Source: Podaxis mareebaensis (Eukaryota; Basidiomycota; Agaricomycetes; Agaricales; Agaricaceae). Taken from it: a stretch of 64,000 nt of DNA. Positions 11,904 to 23,909 of the stretch are shown here, one piece after another; position 1 is the first letter of the stretch; every line of letters begins with the position of its first letter. The notes under the pieces were generated by a model, which was not told the origin of the DNA, did not search any database, and saw nothing but the letters and a program-made list of their open reading frames with translations. The translations under genes were made by a program, and so were the position numbers. The stretch is from assembly GCA_018524725.1 (NCBI GenBank), contig JAEUWP010000138.1, positions 124,001 through 188,000 on the forward strand, in the 5' to 3' direction.

Positions 11904-13668
11904 ATGTCGCTGCTTCGGCGTGGCATCTCCCAATCTTTCCTTCGTACTCGTGCAATTCAGCCTCAGTATTTAACACCCACCGGTCGTCGGTATGCATCCA
12001 CCTCGAATCCAACCAGTAATCCCTGGCGAACTGGCGCCTATGCAGGCCTCTTCGTTGTCTCTGCGGGTGTCTTTGCCGTCTATTACTTTGATGCGCGTTC
12101 TGCCATGCATCGCTATATCCTGACACCTGTTTTGCGCAATATGTTTGATCCTGAAACTGGCCACAAAGTTGCTGTCAAAGTTTTGCGGACAGGTTTGGGT
12201 CCTAAAGATCCTGTCCTAGACGACGCCAGATTGAAGTTTGAGGTGTGTGTTGCTTTGTGTTGGGAAGGGTCTATTTCTAAAACACATTTGAGATGTGGGG
12301 AGAAGACATGTCCAATCCAATTGGTGTTGCCGCTGGTTTCGACAAAGACGGAGAGGCGATCGACGGTGGGGCCCTGAAGTGGTAGTAATAAAGCACGCGT
12401 GTCTTACTGTCATCTGTTAGGTCTTTATGACTTAGGGTTCAGCTGGGTAGAAATTGGCAGTGTCACCCCTAAGCCACAAGTGAGTGTCTCCCCTTTTGCA
12501 CTTGATCACCCACAGACACTTTGAACAGCTAGGGAATCCTCGTCCTCGCGTTTTCCGCCTTTCCGAAGACGACGCACTGATCAATCGTTATGGTTTCCCT
12601 TCTCAAGGACACTCGACTGTGCTTTCGCGTGTTTTGGCTCGCATTCCAAGATTTACTGCAGGACCTGAACGTGTTGCCCTTCGTGATGGTTCCATGCTTG
12701 CAGTCAACCTTGGCAAAAACAAGGAATCACCTGCCGACTCAATTGATGATTATGTGGCTGGTGTCCGAACCTTTGGTCCTTATGCCGACGTGCTCGTAGT
12801 CAATGTTTCCAGTCCTAACACACCTGGGCTTCGGTGCGTGGGTAATTCGGTTCCCCTGATGTTATTCGACTTATGTTACAAGGAAGTGGGCTACAAAACA
12901 AAGATTCTCTGGAGACCCTTCTGCGAGGTGTTAGTGAAGCCCGTGATCAACTTGACCCTTCGATCCTCACCTATCGAAAACCTAAACTTGTCCTCAAAAT
13001 CGCCCCCGACCTCAATGAGTCTCAGCTTGCTGATATCGCAGACGTAGTCAAAGGAAGTGGAATTGACGGGGTCATTGTCAGCAATACAACCATCCAACGG
13101 CCGTCGAACCTCAGGAATCGTAAGTCGTTTCATACAGTAGTCATTACAGCCAAATTTGACAATGTTTCCAGCTTCCAAAACTGAGACTGGCGGTCTCTCT
13201 GGAGTACCAATTAAGCCGATCTCCTTGAAAGCCCTCCGAACACTCCGTGGACTGCTACCAGCGAATATTCCAATCATCGGCTCTGGTGGTATTTGGACCG
13301 GTCAAGATGCTCTTGATTATGCAAAATCCGGTGCACAGATGGTTCAAATCTACACTAGCTTTGGTTACAACGGTGTTGGGACTTGCCGACGTATCAAGGA
13401 TGAATTGGTCGACCTGCTCGCAAGGGAAGGAAAGACGTGGGATCAGGTGGTGAAGGAGGCAGTGGAGAAGCATAGTCTCAAGGAACCCGAAAAAAAGCCT
13501 TCCACTATGGATCAGCTTGTCTCAGAGGCTGAAGAACTGAAGAGCTATCTCCGTTCGGAGGATAAGAAGGGAAATTCTCAAGAGGGACAAAAAGAGGACG
13601 CTCAGGAGAAGAAGACTGGTGCTGATGAGATGGACTTAAGAGGAGCTGCTGAGGTTTCCGTTATTTAG
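11904..13668 (+). CDS. DHODH: Dihydroorotate dehydrogenase, class 2, mitochondrial
   Basis: Six exons (11904-12242, 12293-12365, 12421-12479, 12529-12833, 12887-13119, 13172-13668) give 501 residues. It oxidises dihydroorotate to orotate with ubiquinone in pyrimidine synthesis, at the mitochondrial inner membrane. The N-terminus is a targeting sequence rich in Arg/Ser, followed by a TM helix ([17 protein letters not shown]), as in human-type class 2 enzymes. The FMN barrel shows [51 protein letters not shown] (with the catalytic-loop Ser expected of class 2), VIVSNTT and [17 protein letters not shown]. The last ~60 residues are a highly charged Lys/Glu-rich extension beyond the normal end (after [12 protein letters not shown]). 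It is divergent from KAP123. Confidence 0.95.
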
Positions 13669-13855
13669 TAGAACAGACGTTGCGTTGTATATCCATTTCC
13701 AGTAATTGATAAGGTGCCAATCTGGGTCTTGTTCATCCATTCGGCGGCAATCAGGCACTTGCCAGCATTGCTGCAAGAGGCTCACCTGACGTCCTCTCCT
13801 TTATACACTTCTATGGGTTCCTTTTGCTCGTTTCTTAGGATCACTGCTGTAACCC

Positions 13856-15332
13856 ATGAGCTCTAGACAGAATACGGCATTTGTTGCCCCTCGACGATCC
13901 GACCGCAAGACAGGTGCCCCACCCTCGCCAGGGCCTTCAAACTCGAAGCACAGAACTCTGATGCAAGCATTGAGATCTTCAATGCACTCTATCTCCAACT
14001 TCCAGCTATCCCCCCCAAATCCGACAAATCCCCTGAAGGATCATACTTCAACGCACTTTACATACGGCGAACGAGACGAGTCGGGTCACAACCGTATATT
14101 CGACGCACAAACAGGCGCCGAACTCCGACGACACAATGATCTCTGGTTCTACGACGGGAGTCTAGTATGCCGAGCCGAAGATACTCTTTTTCGAGTGCAT
14201 ATGTCACTTTTGGCTCGACATTCAGTGTGCTTTGAGGACATGCTGGCGGTCCCCCAACCGGACGAGGAGTTGAACGAGAAGACCGGTTTCGATTTGTCCC
14301 AGGAGAAGGACTGGCCTGCCGGGAGCAAGGCGAAGGCGAGGATACCCATTATCGTACTGCATGATGCAGCAGAGGATGTCGAATACCTGCTGAAAGCACT
14401 CATAGATGGCCCGTAGGTCTTGCAGCTTTGAGGAAGCAGCAGAATGTGAACTAAACTGTCCATTTTTCAAGGATTCTTGGAAATAACGATAGGGATGACT
14501 TTAGGGTTGTTTCCGGAATCCTACGATTAGCCACGAAATACGTGTTCGAGTCGTTGCGAAATGTGGTGTTGGCTCATTTGAGTACGGCCTGGCCCTCGAC
14601 ATTGAAGGGCTGGGAGTTGCGAGAAGACCTTGCGCAGTCGTACGAGCTGGACCACCCTAATAAACCGAGACTATATCCGCATCCTTTCGTGAGTATATTC
14701 CGATTTTCTTACCCAAAGAATGCCTTCTGATAGCCCTGCAGTTGGTGATCAATCTCGCCAGAGAAGTAGAAGCACCCAATCTTCTCCCCGCTGCATTCTA
14801 TGACATCTCACGACACACCTATGCTCAAATATTCGAACCAGGAGAAGATGACCCATTTGGGATATACCCCTCCCCTTGCCCGACGATATCACCCTCTGAT
14901 ATGCAACGCCTGTGTGTTGGAAAGGAAGCGACACAACACATGATTACGAATCTCATACAAGCGATGGGCAACAGCCTGCCAAACCGTCAGCTTGCACTAC
15001 ATTCTACACATCCTCACCGGCGGTCCAGTGGTGGTGTCTGCGTGTCTGCAACGAACTGTAAAAAGGACTTTTCCGAGCTCGTAGATCTTGCCACGCAGCA
15101 TTATCTGTTTGATAGGGAGAGAGGATCGTGTGACCCGTTGTATGTTGCGGAGGAATTGGGTCAGCTGAAAGGTGCAGAATTCTCGGAATGCAAAGCGTGT
15201 GCATTGTCTTTGGAGTGCTGGGCGTCGAGAGAAAGGGAGAAGATTTGGAAGCTGATTCCTACGTGGTTTCGATTGGATCCCCCCGTAAGCAGTGCACCAG
15301 TGAAAGCCAAAGTGGTGCCAGCGGTGATCTAG
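13856..15332 (+). CDS. BTB/POZ domain protein
   Basis: Three exons (13856-14412, 14472-14688, 14742-15332) give 454 residues. A disordered N-terminus of ~85 residues precedes a BTB core: HNDLWFYDGSLVCRAEDTLF, then RVHMSLLARHSVCFEDMLAV, the classic 'expressed through the hydrophobic strand, then H-x-x-x-L' pattern. A second conserved block (DDFRVVSGILRLATKYVFES) and the helix-rich tail follow. This organisation is common in a large Agaricomycete family of BTB proteins of unknown job. No zinc finger, Kelch or MATH partner domain is visible. Three Cys-containing motifs in the tail (ATNCKKDF, SECKACAL) could be structural but are not a recognised finger. Likely a protein-interaction or Cul3 adaptor role (inference only). 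Confidence 0.8.
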
Positions 15333-17885
15333 TTCAACCTTAACTTCGTTTGGACCAGTTAACGAGGTTGGTATACTTTACATTTACGGCGCTTTGAGGC
15401 ATCGCGACTTCACGGACCGCTTACCCTTGTGCTATATTCCTTAGGTTCTGTTTCCATCCCCCCCCCCTACTTGCTGCTCATTCCCTTGTGCTCATATGCT
15501 CTTTTCTTCCCATGTTGTTAATAATGATCCTGCACCTGCATGCATTTTTCGATTGCTGGGGTTGACATTTCAGGTCCGAAATGACTAAACCATCAGGGCG
15601 TTGGTGTAGCCTCCAACTTAACTTCGTGCCGCAATGACATCTGTCTACTTTTCTGCTGGTTCCTCCCTCCTCATATCCCAACAATTCCTTTAAGAATTTG
15701 CTCCCTCGTCTTGCCGCAATCCTTTCGCAGATGGCGATCGCAAACTCATGGGTTACATTGCCTGTAGAACGAAATCACATACTTCCTTGGCGATGCTCGC
15801 AGAGGACACCATGGAGAAGGTTTTCTGCCTCCGCTCGTGTCATTGGAAGAAAAAAGTCCTCTCGTCCTTAAATTCGCCATCCTCATCCCACCGTCGGGGC
15901 GCTTGGAGCGCGCGGCTCTGGTCATTGGACAATCTAGGCTACGTGACCAGGTTTCCTTACCGCCGACACCCCATCCGTTCCCCCCAAGTCTTGCCATGAG
16001 CCATGGGCCCTCCGTACCTTAATTCACTAGTCAAGATCCAAAGATCCGCAGAGTCTCAACCTTAACCGTCAAATCTCGGCCAATCCAGCCTCAACCACTC
16101 CTTCCCTAACATTCCTCATAATGGCAAACGCACCACCGCCTCTTCTACCTAATCCTTGCCGATGCTTGACCACGCGTTTGGTTGGATAATGAAGTATTCT
16201 TGTTGGACATTGGTCAAGACATTATGCTAGCAGGAGGAAAATCGTATTCCCTGCAAAATCGAGAACAGCAACGCCAACGCGCGGTCGCGAAATGCATAGC
16301 AGGTAACATCGGCACGACAGAGTACCCTAAATGGATCGCAAGACACCCTTACGTCTGGTGAGATACCGTAAGTTGGTATGTCCTCCGCCTATGGAGGAAG
16401 GATAGTGTGTGGTTTAACTGTAGTGCAGGATCCAACATTGACGCTCTCAAGCAAGTTCTCACGGTCACCCGAAACGGACAAAGACTCACCTTTTTGATAA
16501 CGATCCCCAAAGCTACGCCTTTGCACTACCGAATCAAGAAATGTTCGACCCGGCGGGGGTGTTGGATTTGGTGAAGCGGATGGGGGGGGAGGGGGTGCTA
16601 GAGGCGGATACAGTTGCTGACGCTGTCATGGGTGTATAGAACTAGGGTTAAGTTGATACTCTCTAGTAGACATATGTGACAAAACCTGCACAATGTCGTG
16701 TCGCGCTACACTGAGTTCTTCACGCTGGATTATCCGACAACAGGCGCCCGGATCTACAACCTATTCCGTGTTATTACAACCAGTGTCGCCATCATCTATT
16801 CAGAGCCTCGATGCGGAGGTACAGCCGGGTACGCCTTGTAACCAGCATTTGCAAGACATCGCCACCAGCAGACAAACTCGCTATAACACATGCTACGGGT
16901 TGATTGGGACTAACAGGGCGTTCGGTTGCTGGGTAGACTTGATATTTTGAACATTGCGATTTTCAATGAAGTGTTACATAGGTGATGTAACATCAACCAA
17001 CAGCACCTTTGCACTAAACCGGGTGCCACTGGGTTGGTTTAAGGCGAACAACGATAGGAATAATCGGCTGCCGACTGCACGAGCTTTGATCCTAGGTGGA
17101 GGTGCCTTGGTTGTACCAATACACCTTGAGAAGATAATGCCTGTGATGTCCTATCTGCGGCTCATTATCCCCGGCATCTCTGTCGTTTTGTTGCCATAAC
17201 TTGGCTCTTGGCAGTTGCGCGATACTTGAGGTTGCGCAGGGTTCCAAAGTCGCTAGTGGCGGCTTCGGTTTCGGATTCGAGGCTGAGAGTCAAGTCATTC
17301 TGCTGCATGAACTCAAACCCTGGCCATGGTAAGTCTGCCACAAGCAACAAGTATGAACAGTTTAATGACAACCCTGAAATCCTTCGGCGTTCCTGAGTCT
17401 GGTTACTCGGCAGACTTGAAAGGACACCTGTGCGTTCTTTTACAGAATGACGAGAATATGTTTAAGGTGTCCGATGTTCACATTGGCGAAGGCTATCCAC
17501 CGCAGACAACATTGCCGTGTCCGAGACACATTTGAAGTTTTCCCGTCTTTCGCGACCTCGATAGAGGAGTAGGTCTCCGCGAGTAGTTTCTGAAGAGATT
17601 GTTAAAGTGACCAGTTCTTTTTTTATCAAACGCGCATAAGTACGGCTGTGACAGTGCTTGCTACGGCCATCAAAATGTCATCAATCTTGGAGCTCCACTC
17701 GCACCAAATGTTGCTCCATACGGTATCGGTGCCAAGCGCTAAGGCCTAAGGGTCAATCCATGAGCGCGAACCCCTTCTAGGTTCCTTTTCTAGTACTGAT
17801 CGTTATGACACGATCAACAGATGCATGGAGGCAGTGATCCTTACCTTGTCAACGGTTTTTGACGCCTGCTCCCCGCGTTCGACAT
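15333..17885. other. Gene-poor region with decayed coding-like fragments
   Basis: About 2.5 kb without an intact gene. Several stretches read like exons but are interrupted. 15720-16020 carries a frame containing KKSPLVLKFAILIPPSGRLE. Around 16490-16640 a frame reads like DNDPQSYAFALPNQEMF and then DPAGVLDLVKRM before stopping at 16637. 16690-16830 reads VVSRYTEFFTLDYPTTGARI. 17210-17340 reads VASGGFGFGFEAESQVILLH. The frames are not linked by splice sites I can support, and I do not recognise the parent protein, so this looks like one or more inactivated genes rather than a working one. Confidence 0.4.
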
Positions 17886-19507
17886 ATGCTTCCACCTGCC
17901 ACCTACGAAAACCCTTTACCTCCAACCTGGCCTCGATATGTTGCATTTTTTGGAACCATCCTACCATGTGCCTTGTTTGCGGTGAATACGAAATGGACAC
18001 TTCCTCCTTTTTCGCCGCAGCAAGTAGTCAGCTCGAATAACTTGTTCCCCCTTCTCGTCGCTCCATGGGCCGGCCCCACGAACTCCCTGGGTCTATTCTC
18101 AAGGCTTCTACAAGCCGCCCTAATCTGGCGGATACCCAGATTATGCGCCTTGGATCTCACGCACGGGTACTGCCTTTGGATCGTTGTCGCTCTCGCCAGA
18201 ACCCTTGCAGGTTTTGTGTTTACCAGGAGCGTCGGATGGGCATTCCCCAGATTATTTAGCCATAATGCACTCTACGAAGAGTCTTCAGGCTGTGGGCCAA
18301 TATTAGCTGGTTTTTTGCTGACGTTGGATGCAACCAACGTTCTGAAGCTGGTTGGTTTGCAGTATCGCCCACAATACATCGTTGCTGGAATCTCGATGAT
18401 TTTGTGTTGGTTGGATATTGCGCCTTGGACTTATGGAATTATTATTCTCGTAGTGGGCGCGTTGACTCTCATTTCTTTCATCATGTCACAATTCTTTGTT
18501 AAGGAGAAGCACCCTCTTGGATTAAATCCAGTCCAAAGGCCTTCTCCACCATCTTCCGCTGTCGGAATGGCGTTGGCCCTCACCTCACTCATCGTTCTAA
18601 CCAATACGCTTCTTTCCTTTGTCTTTGCGACACCACATGTATCAATGCCCGACCCTCCTTTCCCCTCTTCCCGACTCCTCGACATCGTCGCCCTTTCCTT
18701 CCCTCGACCAGATACGAAAGCCGCACAAACCATCCTAATGACTACCCTGGAGTCTTATCTACCCGTCCTCAGTCCAGCTGTCAGCCTCGCTGTTTTCACA
18801 CATGCCACAGACCATCCCGCATTCGATGAAACACGGAAAAGCATTGGATCATCGCACAATATCATATTCTACAAAGACACCGACACTCATACCGACGCTC
18901 ATTCTGGACAATATCTACATCTGGCAGAGGCGTTCAGATGGCAGGCTGAGCGTGGTCCCACCCAAGCAGAGTGGGTTATGCTGATTGAAGATGATTTTCC
19001 GTTATGTGGAAAGGCGGCAGGCAGAAACGCTCTCAGGACCGTGATGAAGATGCTTGAAGATGGGAGAGAGGGTGGTAGTAAGATACCGACAAGAAGGGGG
19101 GCGTTCATTGGAACTGGTGGCAGGTGAGTCCGGACTCCAGGGTGATCCATGACTATTGACTTACGCCTTCTTCAAGTGGTCTCATCTTCCATCGCTCTCT
19201 TCTACCAATCCTAATACACATCCTCCGGACACACGCTGACATATCTTCAAAACTGCCTCCAAACATACCAACTCGTCCCGCCGATGTAGTCTTGCAAGAT
19301 TGCCTTCTTGGACACGATCCTTTGTGCCCTCCGCAGCGACCTGGTGGTTTGATTATAACTTCAAGGCTCGTAATGGACCATATTGGTGGGATGTTCTCAA
19401 CGAACACCCAGAAAGCTGGCAACTCGGATAAGTGGAGATGCGGTTGGCGACACGCTTTTCATGGCATGGACGAGGTGGAAGTGGTCGTTGTTGAGGACCT
19501 CTGGTAA
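17886..19507 (+). CDS. Multi-pass membrane protein with glycosyltransferase-like C-terminal domain
   Basis: Two exons (17886-19123, 19177-19507; intron GTGAGT...AAG) give 522 residues. The start is the first ATG in frame (MLPPATYENPLPP). The N-terminal ~270 residues hold several hydrophobic segments, for example YVAFFGTILPCALFAV, CLWIVVALARTLAGFVF, YGIIILVVGALTLISFIM and MALALTSLIVLTNTLLSFVF. The C-terminal ~240 residues look lumenal and soluble: TKAAQTILMTTLESYLPVLS, then AEWVMLIEDDFPLCG, a DXD-like metal site in a context typical of GT-A glycosyltransferases, and TRRGAFIGTGGRSGLIFHR. Similar proteins occur in Agaricomycetes as uncharacterised membrane proteins. Sugar donor and acceptor are unknown. 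Golgi or ER location is inferred. Confidence 0.65.
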
Positions 19508-21239
19508 CAAAAATATTGATGCGGAACGGTTGGACCGTGACCACCGGGTATTCGATGTACTTTTTTGCCTCCCGTTAGCTCCCATTACATACTGTATTCC
19601 AATCGTTGTATGTACCTACAAAACTGACATGAGACGAGGGAAGAATGTTCCTCCAGAATTCGAACACACGCAGTACCTGGCGGATCAATTTCTAATGTTC
19701 ATTGGACATGATGATGGACCGTTCCATGATCCATGATCCGCGTCGGTGATGTCTGATGGGTGGGATTCCCGGGTTGGCGTTCTTCGTACGTTTCGGGCCC
19801 GTCCACTTCCAGATTTGTTCGTGTTCAAATTTTCGATGAATAGGTCCACATACATACTGCCCAACTCCCCCCCCAAGCCACGCCTAGTACCGAGGCACCC
19901 ACACCATTATCGATAGCAACGCTCTTGGGTCGCACGATCCACCTTCCACTGTTCGACAGAGCTCTACATGACGAAGTCCTCATAAAAAAGAGGAAAATCG
20001 TGAGCATGGATCATTCACCTTTGTTCGCTCATGAACCTATCGGGGAGAGGGTTCGGGATTACTGGTGATCCTGCAGCCAACTTGGTCGATCTTGCTACCT
20101 GGGCGGTGTCGGAGGTGAATCTCGTTACATGCTACGACTTGGGAGTACTTGTGGCTACGACGCATCCGGGATTGAGTCTTCGAGGGGTCTACCAAGAGTG
20201 CAAGGGCAAGCGGTAGGACAGTGCTCGCTCCTTGTTGCTGCTACTGTCTGCACCTCTCAGATAGATCAGTTGTGATGGCGAGGAAATTGCCTACAGAACC
20301 TATCAGAACGGTCGTGGCTCGATAGCTGGTGGTGCAAGAGAAACGGCTCGCCAACCCTCAGTTTCACCGGCCATATCTTCCCCCAAAGACACTAGTCTAC
20401 CCCGGGACGCAACGAGAGAATCTGCGAATACACGCTATCAAAGGTATGTACGACAGACTACGGCAGGACTGGCCATGCAGGTGCAGGGAAGTGCCTCGTA
20501 ATCGCGCGGCAGTTGCTAGGGAACGGAAGGCATCCAACCACCCGAAGTTGTACTGGGGAGCCGTAGACCCAGGGCTGGCGATAAAGAAAAGAAGGCGGAG
20601 CTATGCGACAGGATCGAACAAACACAGGCTTGAACAAGACAACTCGGGGTGCTTTGCGCAATATTCCGGTTACCAGACTTGTAGCGTTAATCAGTCGAAG
20701 GGCTTTGAACTCTTCTCGCAGGAAGACCCATGATGCAGCGATGCATGAGTGTAGATCGAGTCACACTAGAGGCTCAATCGAAGAGGAGTGACTAGCGACT
20801 GTTCGCATCCGAAAGGAGCCCGGTCCACTGCGACCGGAGTATGATATGTTTGGATGGAGATAGAGGAATAACGCAATAAGGAGTGGTAAAGAAGAGTGAG
20901 GGAAAAGGCAACCCTACCGTAATAAGTGTTGTTGAAACTTACGAAGCTTATCTTACTAATTCCTTTGCCTAGTGGGATCATGACGGACAGCCGTGACTTA
21001 TACTTCGGAACCGCAGCCCAGTCTTCTCCAGCAGATCATTGAGCCATAATATACAAGTATTGTACACAGGTTTTGCATGGACGAATAATATAAAGTAGTA
21101 TACAATACTCCAAACACCTCTCTATCACTACATGAAGCACACTGGAACGAAGTATTACGCCCGTGAAAATACACGAGCAATGCGTTCTCTGGGTACAAGA
21201 CAATGAGGGAGGTCCCCGCTATTCGCCAAAAAGATCAAC
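19508..21239. other. Gene-poor region after the membrane protein
   Basis: 1.7 kb without a supported gene. Frames at 20031-20216 (containing GRGFGITGDPAANLVDLATW) and 20329-20733 (basic, no domain) are open but have no similarity I recognise and no splice context. They may be relics or chance. Confidence 0.4.
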
Positions 21240-21444
21240 TTACATTGTCTCCATATGCTGCTCCGTGTCCGAATCCCCTGAGATGGTGCCACGAGGAGGG
21301 CTCGCTGAGTATCCTGTTAGAAAATGATCGGAAATCGACAGGGAATCAAATAAAATGCACACCTTGAGAAGCCTGCCACAGGCCTTTCTCGTAGCTGGTC
21401 GGCTGGGTCAAATCCTCTATGATGGCAATGGGGCTACCCGACAT
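21240..21444 (-). CDS. Possible tiny spliced gene (51 aa), unknown
   Basis: On the minus strand, exon 21444-21363 starts with ATG and reads MSGSPIAIIEDLTQPTSYEK. It ends at a GT donor. A 49 bp intron closes with a good CTAACAG acceptor, and exon 21313-21240 continues in frame with YSASPPRGTISGDSDTEQHM to a TAA. The two phases match exactly. The stop codon overlaps a strong donor-like ATGTAAGT, so a third exon to the left is also possible. There is no signal peptide, no CAAX box and no domain. I do not recognise it. The case rests only on the splice pattern and the balanced composition. Confidence 0.3.
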
Positions 21445-22440
21445 AGTCCTCTTGATGATGGCTGGGCGAGAGGTCGTCTACCCAGGACGCCAGAGCAGTT
21501 GGATTCTATACCCCTGATATAAGAAGGGAGCTTACGGATCTCGGATGGGCACCGACAGAGATTCCGGACATTGGGTGATCGATCAAAGACGTGCGCAGGG
21601 GGTGGGTGCCGAGGAAGCCTGAGAGAAGAAGGGAGCGACCGTAGAGTGTGAGCGCCCAGGGGCAGACTTTATAATGGGATTGACAACGGAAAACACATCA
21701 GTGACTTCATGATGACGGCGGCTAGGTGGAGGAAAGAACTGGAAAAGACCAGGATGATGGAATGGAATTTGTTATTCGTGTGCAAAATGGTATTTTTGAA
21801 GGCATGTGCCCCGGGTGAATTTATGCTTATTGGGATACCCCAAGTCCTTGGCTCCCTGGAGCTATAGAATTCGGTGGAACCAAAAGCCTCAAGCTCCAAA
21901 GACGATAAGCTGTATCCTCGTCGTTCTTGACGAGCTTGAACCGTTGGCTAGGATACGCCCTTTGCAGGTTATCGGCATCCGAAGCAATCGCTAGATTCGT
22001 AAGCAAGGGAGAGATGTCAGCGGTTTAAAGGAATTTCAGACAGCCTCGCGGCAACTAATGGGCCCTCCCTTTGCTCTATATCTGCACTAGCCAACCTTAC
22101 GACAGTGGCGTCGAGGCGCTGATAGCGCACTTTGTGCTCCTATTAGTGGACATGAAGACCCAGTCATTATGCATTAGATAAAGTCGAGACGAAGCCACCA
22201 CCGCTTCTTGTACCTTAGCCTTCTTGAGCTATTGCTGCGGATTTTGATACTCGAGGTTCTGGCCCCCGATTTTCGCTCACTGGATCCGGCCACGATGTCC
22301 AGCCGTGAATTTGCGGCAGACATTGGTGGGCGTTGAAACCCATCAAACATATACTTATGCCTACAACCAACCCATCAGCCCATGAATACCTGGACCTCCA
22401 GAATAACGTTAGGTCAATGCTTGTATGGCAGGGGTCGAGC
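21445..22440. other. Gene-poor spacer
   Basis: About 1 kb with no coding sequence I can support. If the tiny minus-strand gene at 21240-21444 is real, its promoter would lie in the first few hundred bases; a TATATC-like element is present near 21518. Confidence 0.4.
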
Positions 22441-22815
22441 TAGCTGCTGTGGTTCTAATCGTTCCATCATTCGATTTGCTCTATAAGGGATCGTCTTTTC
22501 TCCTCGCCACCCGACCTCTTTCGCCTCGCTTTCATCCCACGCAAAGTTCTACATGGCTTTGATGCCCTTCAAACACTCCTGTCTGGTCCTGATACCCTAG
22601 CGAGTCTCCCTGCCTGGCGGATCGCCAGTTCCTGCACTGGATGGAAAAGCCTGGTGGGGCCCAGAGCGGGCTGTGGTTTCTTTGAGTCTGATTTGCGTCT
22701 AGGCCAGCGCATTGGTATTGGTCAATGAAGGACATCAGTCGCGGGAGACCGGTCCGCTCGCGAGGTCGCCCATCTTCACGACACTCGGCGGACAGCACCC
22801 CTATCCCATCTATCA
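22441..22815 (+). repeat. Dispersed repeat, copy A
   Basis: This stretch aligns in the same orientation with 32745-33120. Shared landmarks in order: GGTTCTAATC, a TATAA-like element ~25-35 bases later, an ATG followed by a similar 30-codon stretch, a block CCTGCCTGGCG versus CCTGCCCGGCG, a T-rich TTTCTTTGA, the nearly identical core CCAGCGCATTGGTATTGGTC, then GGTCCGCTCGCGAG versus TGTCCGCTCACGAG, and GACACTCGG. On the minus strand both copies keep open frames with LMSFIDQYQCAGLDANQ here and LMSLIDQYQCAGLDTNQ in copy B. Divergence is substantial, so these are old copies. Whether this is a transposon remnant, a solo terminal repeat or an old gene duplication is open. Confidence 0.6.
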
Positions 22816-23909
22816 GCACCGTTTAGTGGCGTATAAACCATATGTTCGAGTGTAAATATTTTTCTCTTGTCTCTCCATAACAAGTAATGATTATCCCAGG
22901 ACTATATGCCCGTCGAATCCTTTCGGTTTAAATCACCAACTGGCGGTCTGAATTGTTGGAATAGGCTTGTGCGCCAAACAGGGGGGTATAACAGACCTTT
23001 CTAGTACGCCTTCCTAGTAAGTGCCTCGTCGAGTCTTTAGAACACTGGGTTCGCCTTCTGATCGAACGTCTTCAGATGTGGTGGGAATAGGGTCATGGAG
23101 CTGAGTGGATAGAGGTCGGTGACGGCTGTCCCCTTGCGGTGGGCTCCAATTTGTGGGGGAAGGTTGCGAGTTAGAAGGGGATATGGGTCGTCAAGAATCA
23201 GGGAAGTTGATAGAGATAATATAATGAGATATAGACTTATGCATTCGTTCGAGCGTGTTGCGAGACGATGGAGCGTGGATATTTTTCTGTCAAGTACGAG
23301 GATTACGGGCATTTTGTATACTACGAGCAGCTAAGGGTCGAGTGAGTGAAAATAGCAAAGTCCAGCGAAATACGAGTCTACGAGTGGCATAAAGCCACCG
23401 TGTATCGTGAGACCATGTATTGCGGACACAAAATACATCAAATCACACCTCATCCACGTCCAGTGCACGTCTAAGCTGCGTCCACGTCACCACGCGCGTC
23501 CGCGCGTCCAGGCGCATCAAGACACGCGTAGCCAAGCAGCTACCCCCACACTATCATGGTCCACACCACACACAAGCTCGATATTCAAGGTGTGACCTGT
23601 GACCGTGCACTGAGTGCTACTTGAAGATCCTTCACAGTTCACCTTTCCTGGGGGCGGTGGAGGGGAAGTCATGCGGAATATACTTGAAGTAGGGTCGGCA
23701 ATTACTCTAAGAAAGGGCATGAAGGTTGTTTGACGACATTTGCGGCGATTAGGGAAGGGTATAATCCGAGGTTGTTGAGAGGGGACTTTCATTCGTCTTG
23801 CTACGCAAGATACTGGGAGACAGTGGGTTGGAAGACGTAGGGGAGTTGGGTGTACCTACAAATGTGATGGCACGTGAAGAGTGTATGGTGGGCGGGCATA
23901 TGCAAGGGG
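22816..23909. other. Gene-poor spacer left of TRS33
   Basis: 1.1 kb with only short, unrelated frames. The right end is the 3' flank of the TRS33 gene. Confidence 0.45.

Noticed and set aside
20329..20733. 134-residue plus-strand frame
   Set aside because: Basic composition, no motif, no splice or promoter context; could be chance.
22440..22470. GGTTCTAATC as a tRNA B-box
   Set aside because: It resembles a B-box but no cloverleaf, A-box or anticodon arm can be formed around it, and the same bases recur in repeat copy B as part of a longer repeat.
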